64,000 nucleotides of DNA from Pseudolabrys sp. (GTDB lineage Bacteria; Pseudomonadota; Alphaproteobacteria; Rhizobiales; Xanthobacteraceae): NCBI GenBank assembly GCA_026125895.1, contig JAHCKG010000015.1, forward strand, positions 1-64,000, read 5' to 3'. Position numbers and translations under genes: made by a program. Below are positions 17,336 through 24,371 of the stretch, one piece after another (within the stretch, counting starts at the first letter, position 1; every line of letters begins with the position of its first letter). The notes under the pieces are model-generated. The model worked only from the letters and a program-made list of their open reading frames with translations. It was not told the origin of the DNA and did not search any database.

Positions 17336-17842
17336 TCAGACGCGCCAGGGCTCGGCCGGCGGATCGAGCTCGAGACCGCTCGCCATCTTGCGCGGCTGCG
17401 GCACGTAGGCATCGCCGAGCTGAACCATCGGCCGCGGATTGGCGACGATCGAGCTGAGCCGATCGTGCAGCGCCTTGGCAGAAGTCGGCTTGACCAGGAA
17501 TTCGTTGACGCCGGCATGCAGCGCCTGCACCACCGCTGAGCGGTGACCCTGGTTGGTCAGCATGATGATCGGCAGATTGGGCCGCGGAAACACGCCGGGC
17601 GAGCGCACGATGCGCACGACTTCCATGCCGTTGAGCAACGGCATGTCCCAGTCGAGCAGCATGACGTCGGGATCGCAGTTGCGGATCTGCTCCAGCGCGG
17701 CGAGGCCGTCGGCTGCCTCGATCACCGATTTGGCGCCGAGATTGATGAGCATCATGCGCGTCACCTTGCGCATATAGGCGTTGCCGTCCACGACCAGGAT
17801 GTTCAGGCCCTGGATCATCGATTCGAGCGGACTTTTGTTCAT
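17336..17842 (-). CDS. Single-domain response regulator (CheY-like)
   Basis: 168 residues. The receiver domain spans about residues 13-135: ILVVDGN at 15-21, phosphoacceptor Asp64 in LLDWDMP, IIMLTNQ and FLVKPTS with the conserved lysine. The acidic pocket normally holds two acids; here Asp19 is followed by Gly20, so Mg2+ binding may be altered. A tail of about 30 residues has no output domain. No histidine kinase is nearby. It is likely a diffusible receiver for a distant kinase or a motility or stress complex. Confidence 0.9.
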   Translation of the reverse strand: MNKSPLESMIQGLNILVVDGNAYMRKVTRMMLINLGAKSVIEAADGLAALEQIRNCDPDVMLLDWDMPLLNGMEVVRIVRSPGVFPRPNLPIIMLTNQGHRSAVVQALHAGVNEFLVKPTSAKALHDRLSSIVANPRPMVQLGDAYVPQPRKMASGLELDPPAEPWRV

Positions 17843-18019
17843 GGACGCGCCTGACCCTTCTTATCGGGCGACGCTAGCGGCAAACCTCTGTTATTTTCGC
17901 TAAGGCTTATCGTTCAATTTGTCGTAATGCGGCAGTCGCGCCCCTCTCGTAACGGACCGTTTAGATTACCAGATTCATAGCCTCGCCAACTTGCGCGTCG
18001 AACGACAGGGAATAGCGCC

Positions 18020-18379
18020 ATGAAGCAGCCGGGACACGATCATCCGATCACGATTGCAAGCGAAGGGAAGCGTGTGCGCGTTCAATTCGGCGACAAGACC
18101 GTCGCCGACACGACGCGGGCGCTGACGCTGAAGGAGGCGAGTTATCCGCCCGTTTACTATATTCCGCGGGCCGATGCCGACATGAGCCTGCTGACGCCGA
18201 CCGCGCACAGCACGCATTGCCCTTACAAAGGCGACGCCAGCTATTTCACAATTTCAGGCGATGGCCGCACCGCCGCCAACGCGGTGTGGAGCTATGAGGC
18301 GCCCTTCCCGGCCGTCGCCGAGATCAAGGATCATCTCGCGTTTTATCCGAACAAGGTGGATGGGATTAAGGTGGGGTAA
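18020..18379 (+). CDS. DUF427 domain protein
   Basis: 119 residues, essentially one DUF427 domain: SEGKRVRVQFGDKTVADTTR, LTLKEASYPPVYYIPRADAD, the conserved THCPYKGDASYF, and VWSYEAPFPAVAEIKDHLAF with YPNKVDG. The function of the family is not established. It ends 9 bases before a convergent gene. Confidence 0.9.
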   Translation: MKQPGHDHPITIASEGKRVRVQFGDKTVADTTRALTLKEASYPPVYYIPRADADMSLLTPTAHSTHCPYKGDASYFTISGDGRTAANAVWSYEAPFPAVAEIKDHLAFYPNKVDGIKVG

Positions 18380-18388
18380 GGCCGTCAC

Positions 18389-19372
18389 CTAATGCACCCG
18401 CGGACCTTTGAGAAACTTGTTGCGGTCGGATGAATTCACCCGCACGTCGAACGTGACGCCGTCGCGATGCAAGGTCAGCGGCACCTCGACGCCGGCGTTG
18501 CCCAAAGCCCAGATGCTGCGATAAAGCTCGGCGAGCGTCGTGACCTTCCGCCCGGCGACCGCCACGATCATGTCGCCGGTCTTGATCTCGGCGCGTGCCG
18601 CCGGCCCCTTGCTGGCGACGCCGACCGCGACCAGGCGGTCCTCGATCTCGGTGGTGAAGATGCCGAGCCACGGCCGCACCGGCCGGTTGACCCGGCCGAA
18701 TTTCGTCAGGTCATCGAGGATCGGCTTCAGCAGATCGATCGGGATCATCATGTTGAGGTGTTCGCTGCGCGAGTCTTCGCCGTCGGCGGCGCGCTCGATT
18801 TGCAGCGAGCCGAGGCCGACGAGGTTACCGCGCGACGAGATCAGCCCGGTGCCGCCCCAGTGCGGATGCGCCGGATAGGTGAAGATCGCCTGCTCGAGCA
18901 GATACTCCCAATAACCGGCGAATTCCTGCCTGGCGGCGATGCGGCCGGCCACCGAATGCGTGCGGCCGCCGGCGCCGCCGACGACGATGCGGTCGCCGAT
19001 ATCGACATCGCGCGACGAGCCGAGATCGAGCGCGGGCAGACCGGGACGGCCGAGGGTCTGCACCAGACCGAAACCGGTTTCCTGATCGGCGCCCAGCGCG
19101 TGGCCTTCCATGACGCGGCCGTCCGACAGATGCAGCCAGATCGATTCCGCCTCGGTGATGAGGTAGCCGACCGTCAGCACCAGCCCGTCGCCGATCAGCA
19201 CGCCATTGCCGGCACGTTCGATGCCGAGCGTGTCGGCGGTGAAGGCATCGCTGGGCACGATCGAATGCAGGCCGACGATCGACGACAACGCGCGGTCGAG
19301 ATCGTACGAATAATCCTCCGGGCGCGGTTGCGCCGTCGGGGGCACTTTCCATTCAGCCAGCGAAGCCATCGG
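18389..19372 (-). CDS. Degenerate HtrA/S1C-type protein with PDZ domain, catalytic triad lost
   Basis: 327 residues from ATG 19372, preceded by GAGGGA. The fold follows DegP/HtrA: a chymotrypsin-like barrel (RAGNGVLIGDGLVLTVGYLI, ALGADQETGFGLVQTLG, HWGGTGLISSRGNLVGLG) and a C-terminal PDZ domain (RPWLGI, KTGDMIVAVAGRKVTTLAEL). At the three catalytic positions the usual residues are missing: VGYLI where active enzymes have N-H-V, TGFG where they have TDLA, and HWGG where they have NSGG. No export signal is obvious. It is likely a non-proteolytic chaperone or scaffold rather than a protease. Confidence 0.85.
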   Translation of the reverse strand, partial: PMASLAEWKVPPTAQPRPEDYSYDLDRALSSIVGLHSIVPSDAFTADTLGIERAGNGVLIGDGLVLTVGYLITEAESIWLHLSDGRVMEGHALGADQETGFGLVQTLGRPGLPALDLGSSRDVDIGDRIVVGGAGGRTHSVAGRIAARQEFAGYWEYLLEQAIFTYPAHPHWGGTGLISSRGNLVGLGSLQIERAADGEDSRSEHLNMMIPIDLLKPILDDLTKFGRVNRPVRPWLGIFTTEIEDRLVAVGVASKGPAARAEIKTGDMIVAVAGRKVTTLAELYRSIWALGNAGVEVPLTLHRDGVTFDVRVNSSDRNKFLKGPRVH

Positions 19373-19508
19373 CAAATTCCCTCTGTCTTCGAGCAATATA
19401 GGCATCATGATAGCCAGCGGAATGGCGGAGTGAAGCGTAAATGACAGGGGGCCATGCAGACGCCGAAGGGGCATGGTCAAGAGCCGCCGGAGCGACTAAC
19501 TACCAGTC

Positions 19509-20507
19509 ATGACCGCACTTTCAGTTCTCGACCTGTCGCCGGTATCGGCCAATTCGAGCGGCGCCCAGGCGCTGCGCAATTCCATCGACCTGGCGAAGCT
19601 GGCCGACCGCCTCGGCTACACGCGCTACTGGGTCGCCGAGCATCACAACATGCCGGCCATCGCTTCATCGGCGCCGGACATCATGATCGGCCAGATCGCC
19701 GCGGCGACGAGCCGCATCCGCGTCGGTTCCGGCGGCGTCATGCTGCCTAACCACGCGCCGCTCACCGTGGCGGAGCGCTTCAAGGTGCTGGAGGCGCTGT
19801 TCCCGGACCGCATCGATCTCGGCCTCGGCCGCGCGCCGGGCACCGACCAGGTCACGTCCTACGCGTTGCGCCGCCGTCAGGGCATCAGCGAGGAAGACGA
19901 TTTCCTCGACCGTTTCTCCGAACTGATGGCGCTGGAGACCCGGCAGTTTCCGGAAGGCCATCCGTTCAGCAAGGTCCACGCAATGCCGGCGGATGTGAAG
20001 CTGCCGCCGATCTTTCTGCTCGGCTCATCCGATTACAGCGCGCAGCTCGCCGGACAGATCGGCGCCGCGTTTGCCTTTGCTCACCACTTCGCGACCTTCC
20101 CGGCTGAAGAAGCGATGCGCATTTATCGCGCGAGCTTCCGCCCGTCGGTGTCGCATCAGAAGCCATACGCCATTCTCGGCACCCATGTGGTCTGCGCCGA
20201 CACCGACGCCGAAGCCGACCGGCTGACGTCCACCGTCGATCTTAATTTCGTGCGCCGCGCCAAGGGCGAGTATCTGCCGCTGGCCTCGCCGGAGGAGGCG
20301 CTGGCTTATGACTATTCGCCGGCCGATCGCGCCCGCGTCGCGCAGAACCGTACCAAGCTGTCAGTCGGCTCGCCGGCGACGGTGAAGGCGAGGCTCGAGC
20401 CGCTGATCGCGGCGACGCAAGCCGACGAGGTCATGGTCACGACCATGATCTACGATCACGAAGCGCGGAAGCATTCGTATGAACTCTTGGCCGAGGCGTT
20501 GAAATAG
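19509..20507 (+). CDS. LLM-class flavin-dependent oxidoreductase (luciferase-like)
   Basis: 332 residues. Bacterial luciferase-like monooxygenase fold: [59 protein letters not shown] and the late [16 protein letters not shown]. The AEHH motif and length match the 'MsnO8 / LLM class' group that is widespread in proteobacteria with unknown substrates. It would use reduced FMN in the cytoplasm. It is a single gene. Confidence 0.92.
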   Translation: MTALSVLDLSPVSANSSGAQALRNSIDLAKLADRLGYTRYWVAEHHNMPAIASSAPDIMIGQIAAATSRIRVGSGGVMLPNHAPLTVAERFKVLEALFPDRIDLGLGRAPGTDQVTSYALRRRQGISEEDDFLDRFSELMALETRQFPEGHPFSKVHAMPADVKLPPIFLLGSSDYSAQLAGQIGAAFAFAHHFATFPAEEAMRIYRASFRPSVSHQKPYAILGTHVVCADTDAEADRLTSTVDLNFVRRAKGEYLPLASPEEALAYDYSPADRARVAQNRTKLSVGSPATVKARLEPLIAATQADEVMVTTMIYDHEARKHSYELLAEALK

Positions 20508-20578
20508 CAGGTTGCAAAATTCGACTATTGCGTGCACTTTCTCCGGACCACAACGATAAAACCGGGGAGGATACGGCA

Positions 20579-20776
20579 ATGCCCATGACAGGTGACCGAG
20601 TCTCGAAGTTCTTGTCCGCGACCTTGATCAGCTTCGCCATCGTGGCCGCTCCCGCTGCGGCCTGGGCCGGAACTCCCGGCGGCGGCTCCAATAGCAGCAC
20701 CGGCTCTTACAGCTGCAAGAGCGGCGCCAAGGTCAAAGGGCCCAAAGGCTGCAAGGAGAATGGCGGCACGCGTTAG
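20579..20776 (+). CDS. Small secreted protein, unknown function
   Basis: 65 residues from ATG 20579 with GGGGAGG eight bases upstream. An N-terminal signal peptide (KFLSATLISFAIVAAPAAAW, A) is followed by a short mature part of about 36 residues rich in Gly, Ser and Lys, with two cysteines in the pattern SCKSGAKVKGPKGCKENGG that could form a disulfide. A strong terminator follows within 25 bases, so it is a defined transcription unit. I do not recognise a family. Confidence 0.7.
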   Translation: MPMTGDRVSKFLSATLISFAIVAAPAAAWAGTPGGGSNSSTGSYSCKSGAKVKGPKGCKENGGTR

Positions 20777-20797
20777 TTCGCCCTGAATTCGATTTGG

Positions 20798-20826
20798 AAA
20801 AGGCCGCCTCGTGGCGGCCTTTTTTG
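20798..20826 (+). terminator. Rho-independent terminator
   Basis: AAAAGGCCGCC, loop TCGT and GGCGGCCTTTTTT form an 11-bp stem with a T-run, directly after the small secreted protein gene. Confidence 0.85.
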
Positions 20827-20932
20827 CGACCCCGCTGGCATGGCGGTCATGCTGCACGAACCACGAGCAGTCATCCGCGACACAATATGCTAATAGCGCG
20901 GGCGATCCGGCCAGCATCATATGGAGGCACTC

Positions 20933-21604
20933 TTGGGCACGAAGCTGACACTGACGACCAGCGACAAGCATACGCTCGGGGCCTATCGCGCCGATCCCGC
21001 CGGCAAGGCGAAGGGCGGCGTCGTCGTCATTCAGGAAATCTTCGGCGTCAATCACCACATCCGCGCGGTCTGCGACCGGCTCGCCGAGCAGGGCTACACC
21101 GCCATCGCGCCCGCGGTGTTCGACCGCTTCGTCCGCGATTTCGAATGCGGTTATACGCCCGACGAAATTGCGCATGCGCGCAGCTACCTCGGCAACCTCA
21201 ACTGGGATCACATGGTGCTCGACATGGCGGCGGCGCAGGCCAACATCCGCAGCGCCGGCCCGCTCGGCGTCATCGGCTTCTGCATGGGCGGCACCGCCTC
21301 GTTCCTCGCCGCCTGCCGGATTCCCGGCTTTGCCGCCGGCGTATCGTTCTATGGCGGCGCCATCGCCAAATTCGCCGACGAGAAGCCGAAGTGTCCGATG
21401 CAGATGCATTTCGGCGAAGCCGACGAAGGCATCCCGATGAACGTGGTCGAAGAGATCAAGCAGAAGCAGCGGCCGGCCGAGATTTACACCTATCCCGGCG
21501 CGCCGCACGGCTTTGCCTGCGACGAGCGGCCGTCGTTCCGGCAGGATGCGTCGGATCTCGCCTGGAAGCGCACTTACGAGTTCTTCGCCAAGCACATGGC
21601 GTAG
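20933..21604 (+). CDS. Dienelactone hydrolase family protein (second copy)
   Basis: 223 residues from a TTG at 20933, chosen because GGAGG lies five bases upstream; an ATG at 20921 overlaps that site and has none of its own. Counting from the TTG, the active site is Glu35 (IQEIFG), Cys117 (GFCMGG), Asp164 (FGEADEG) and His192 (APHGFAC). It is a full-length carboxymethylenebutenolidase-like protein, paralogous to 12284-12961 with many differences. Its substrate is unknown. It is a single gene with no catabolic neighbours. Confidence 0.88.
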   Translation: MGTKLTLTTSDKHTLGAYRADPAGKAKGGVVVIQEIFGVNHHIRAVCDRLAEQGYTAIAPAVFDRFVRDFECGYTPDEIAHARSYLGNLNWDHMVLDMAAAQANIRSAGPLGVIGFCMGGTASFLAACRIPGFAAGVSFYGGAIAKFADEKPKCPMQMHFGEADEGIPMNVVEEIKQKQRPAEIYTYPGAPHGFACDERPSFRQDASDLAWKRTYEFFAKHMA

Positions 21605-21622
21605 AAGTTTAGAGGCGCAGCG

Positions 21623-22696
21623 TCAGAACCAGCGTTCCTTGACGACGATGGTGTCGCCGGGCTGCAAGGGATAGTTCAGCGGCACGCTGCCGCGCATGCG
21701 TTGCGTGGTCGAATTGCGCGTCAGCTCGACCGTCTTCTTGGAGGCGCGCGCGCCGAAGCCGCCGGCGATCGCCACCGCGGTCTCCACCGTCATGTTGGCG
21801 ACGTACGGGTACTGGCCGGGATTAGTGACCTCGCCGAGGATGAAGAACGGCCGGTAGGTCTCGACCTCGACCGTGACATGCGGCTCGCGCACATAACCCT
21901 GGCGCAGGCGGTCGGCGATCGACTTGGCGAGTTGCTGGGTGGAAATGCCGCGCGCGGGCACCGTGCCGATCAGCGGCAGATTGACGTTGCCGCCGGCATC
22001 CACGGTGTAGCTGTTGGTGATGCCGTCCTGGCCGAACACGACGACGCGCAGCTTGTCGCCGGAGTCGAGCGTGTAGGCCGGCGTCGCCGGCGATACCGCC
22101 GCGTAGCCGTAATTCGGCATGGGCGCCGGCGCCGCCTGCACATAAGGACCGCCACGCGGGGCGGCGGCCTGCGCCATGGCGGCGGGCGGCGGCACATATT
22201 GCGCAACATAAGGCTGCCGCACGGCGGGCTGCGGCGGCACATAGGCCTGAGTCCGGCCGCGGCTGCGCGAATTGAACAGGCCGCGGCCGGTCGAGGCGGC
22301 GCGCGGCGGCGCGGCCTGCGGGACCGGCGATGCGTAAGCCTGCGCCGCCTGTGGTTGCGCATAAGCCGGCTGCCCATAGGGCGCGTAAGTTGTCTGCGGC
22401 GCATAGGCCTGCTGCGCGTAGGCCGGCGACGTCGAATACAGCGTGCGCGACGGCAGCGGCGCTCGTGCCACGGGCGTATTGTACGGCTGGGCGTAGCCTT
22501 GCTGCGGATAGCTCTGCTGCGCGTAGCCTTGCTGCGCATAGACCGGCGCCGCCTGGGCCATTTGCTGCTGCGTGACCACCGGAACCGGCCGGCCGGTCTG
22601 CGGATCGATGATGTACGTTGTCTGAGCGGACTTGCGCGCGCAGCCGGCGGCCGCGAGCGCGAGCATCAGCACCAGTAAAAATCGGGAATGCCGCAT
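21623..22696 (-). CDS. Polysaccharide export lipoprotein (Wza-like) with Tyr/Gln-rich linker
   Basis: 357 residues from ATG 22696. A lipoprotein signal with lipobox LAAAGC leads to Cys at about residue 19. Residues of about 25-195 form a low-complexity region rich in Tyr, Gln, Ala and Pro with repeats such as QQGYAQQSYPQQGYAQ. The C-terminal part holds the export domain (YTLDSGDKLRVVVFGQDG, VNLPLIGTVPARG, GYVREPHVTVEVETYRPFFI) and an SLBB-like stretch (GEVTNPGQYPYVANMTVETA). Such proteins form the outer-membrane channel for capsule or exopolysaccharide. No synthesis genes adjoin it. Confidence 0.9.
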   Translation of the reverse strand: MRHSRFLLVLMLALAAAGCARKSAQTTYIIDPQTGRPVPVVTQQQMAQAAPVYAQQGYAQQSYPQQGYAQPYNTPVARAPLPSRTLYSTSPAYAQQAYAPQTTYAPYGQPAYAQPQAAQAYASPVPQAAPPRAASTGRGLFNSRSRGRTQAYVPPQPAVRQPYVAQYVPPPAAMAQAAAPRGGPYVQAAPAPMPNYGYAAVSPATPAYTLDSGDKLRVVVFGQDGITNSYTVDAGGNVNLPLIGTVPARGISTQQLAKSIADRLRQGYVREPHVTVEVETYRPFFILGEVTNPGQYPYVANMTVETAVAIAGGFGARASKKTVELTRNSTTQRMRGSVPLNYPLQPGDTIVVKERWF

Positions 22697-22772
22697 CAAA
22701 GCGAATCCGGGCCACAGACGGAAATCGGTGCCCGATTAGCGCTTTATATGGTTAAGAAAGTCTGACTGCTTT

Positions 22773-22910
22773 GTCATTCCGGGGCGCGAGCCGGCATCAG
22801 CGCGTTCACGCGCGTCTTCGACGCGCTTTGGCGAGCGAGCCCGGAATTTGGAGTATGGATTCCGGGCCCATCCGGCCTGCCCTTCGGGCTGCCGGACGTC
22901 CCGGAATGAC
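22773..22910. repeat. Intergenic palindromic repeat (GTCATTCCGGG family)
   Basis: The ends GTCATTCCGGG and CCCGGAATGAC are inverted copies; the inside holds further hairpins (for example GCCCTTCGGGC). It fills the gap between the Wza-like gene and msrA. It is a variant of the repeat class seen at 45048-45138. Confidence 0.75.
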
Positions 22911-22917
22911 GATAGGT

Positions 22918-23589
22918 TTACGCCGTCGCGCCGGCGGTCGCCTTGACCCCGGTGCCGATCGGGCAGGACACGCCGGTGCCGCCCAAACCGCAGTAGCCAT
23001 AGGGATTTTTCGCCAGATACTGCTGGTGATAGTCCTCGGCGAAGTAGAACGGCGGGGCGTCGACGATCTCGGTCGTGATCGCCTTGTAGCCTTGGCTCTT
23101 CAACTCTTTTTCGTACATCGCCTTCGACGCCTCGGCCGCCGCCTTCTGCTCCGGCGAGAAGGTGTAGATGCCCGAGCGATACTGCGTGCCGATGTCGTTG
23201 CCCTGGCGCATGCCCTGGGTCGGGTCGTGGCTTTCCCAGAAAGTCTTGAGCAGCGTGTCGTAGCTCACCTTCTTCGGGTCATAGACCACCAGGACGACCT
23301 CGTTGTGGCCGGTGCGTCCCGAACAGACCTCTTCATAGGTCGGGTTCGGCGTCACGCCGCCGGCATATCCGACCGCGGTGACGGTGACGCCGTCGCCGAG
23401 CTGCCAGAACTTGCGCTCGGCGCCCCAGAAGCAGCCGAGCCCGAACAGGGCCTTCTCGGTGCCTGCCGGATAGGGGCCTTTGAGCGCGTGGTGATTGACG
23501 AAATGCTCGTCCGCCGTGGGGATTTCGTTCGCGCGGCCCGGCAACGCCTCGTCTCGGGTCGGCATGGCAATCTTCTTGAATCCGAACAT
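22918..23589 (-). CDS. msrA: Peptide-methionine (S)-S-oxide reductase
   Basis: 223 residues from ATG 23589. The catalytic motif [10 protein letters not shown] holds Cys53. [31 protein letters not shown] and [20 protein letters not shown] are full MsrA signatures. It reduces methionine-S-sulfoxide in oxidised proteins using thioredoxin. The length (about 220) fits long-form MsrA, with an N-terminal extension of about 45 residues before the catalytic core and resolving cysteines in the C-terminal [16 protein letters not shown]. It is a single gene flanked by repeats on both sides. Confidence 0.97.
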   Translation of the reverse strand: MFGFKKIAMPTRDEALPGRANEIPTADEHFVNHHALKGPYPAGTEKALFGLGCFWGAERKFWQLGDGVTVTAVGYAGGVTPNPTYEEVCSGRTGHNEVVLVVYDPKKVSYDTLLKTFWESHDPTQGMRQGNDIGTQYRSGIYTFSPEQKAAAEASKAMYEKELKSQGYKAITTEIVDAPPFYFAEDYHQQYLAKNPYGYCGLGGTGVSCPIGTGVKATAGATA

Positions 23590-23645
23590 GGCTTGGTTCT
23601 CCCGCAATTTCTTGCGCCCAATATAAGCATTCACCCGCCACTTTG

Positions 23646-23781
23646 CCCCTCCCCCCGCGAGCACAGCGAGTGGTGGGGAGGGGTCAGGGGTGGGGGGCGA
23701 TCACATCGCGAGAGCAAAAGATAAAGAGCCCCCACCCCGGCGACTTCGTCGCCGACCCTCCCCGCGCTTCGCGGGGGAGGG
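23646..23781. repeat. Inverted pair of two-hairpin CTCCC-type repeats
   Basis: A left unit (hairpin CCCCTCCCC...GGGGAGGGG, tail GGGGTGGGGG) faces a right unit (tail CCCCCACCCC, hairpin GGCGACTTCGTCGCC, hairpin CCCTCCCCGCGCTTCGCGGG). They are separated by about 30 bases. It is a diverged relative of the repeats around the DUF559 gene at 33823-34303. Confidence 0.75.
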
Positions 23782-23792
23782 AAAGAAAGAGC

Positions 23793-24110
23793 TTAACGGG
23801 CGTAGCCGATCAACGGCCGGCGCGGCCGACCAAGCAGCAGGAACAGGATGGCGATGACGCCGAGCACCGCCCAGGCCGGCCAGGACAGGAACGTCACCGC
23901 GACCGGGTCCCACAGCACGCCATTGGCATAGGGCGACACCAGCGGCCTGACGGCCGACAGGCTATTGGCGTTGAGCAGGGTCCAGAGATCGCCGACGCTG
24001 GTCAAAAACAGCCGGTTGCCGGCGATCGATTTGGTGCCGTCATAGATCACCAGAACGAAGGCGGCGGCCAGACCGAACAAACCGAGCGCGCGCAGCAGAA
24101 ATCGGATCAT
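23793..24110 (-). CDS. Small inner-membrane protein, unknown function
   Basis: 105 residues from ATG 24110 (MIRFLLRALG). Two hydrophobic segments: residues of about 3-25 (FLLRALGLFGLAAAFVLVIY) and about 80-97 (WPAWAVLGVIAILFLLLG). Between them is a soluble loop with SVGDLWTLLNANSLSAV, and the C-terminus is basic (RPRRPLIGYAR). The layout is seen in small conserved rhizobial membrane proteins, but I know no function. It is divergent from maeB. Confidence 0.75.
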   Translation of the reverse strand: MIRFLLRALGLFGLAAAFVLVIYDGTKSIAGNRLFLTSVGDLWTLLNANSLSAVRPLVSPYANGVLWDPVAVTFLSWPAWAVLGVIAILFLLLGRPRRPLIGYAR

Positions 24111-24371
24111 GGGACCAACATTGGGGCACAAAGCGGCGGAATTCCGCTCCCAGTAACCCGCGGGGGGCTGGCCTTCAACCCTCTCGCGGTCGCACCCGTC
24201 CGCGCCCGGCCCGGTGCGTCAATCGGCTACCAGCGAGCTGTCACAACCCGGGATAGGGGCCTTGCCTTGAGTTCCGCCCACCGCTTCCGGTAGAGGTTTA
24301 GGCAACAGCTTGGCCGCGGACCGCCCGGGGAAGAAGAGCTGCACAAAAGCCTGTCGTCCCATGGAGTGAAA

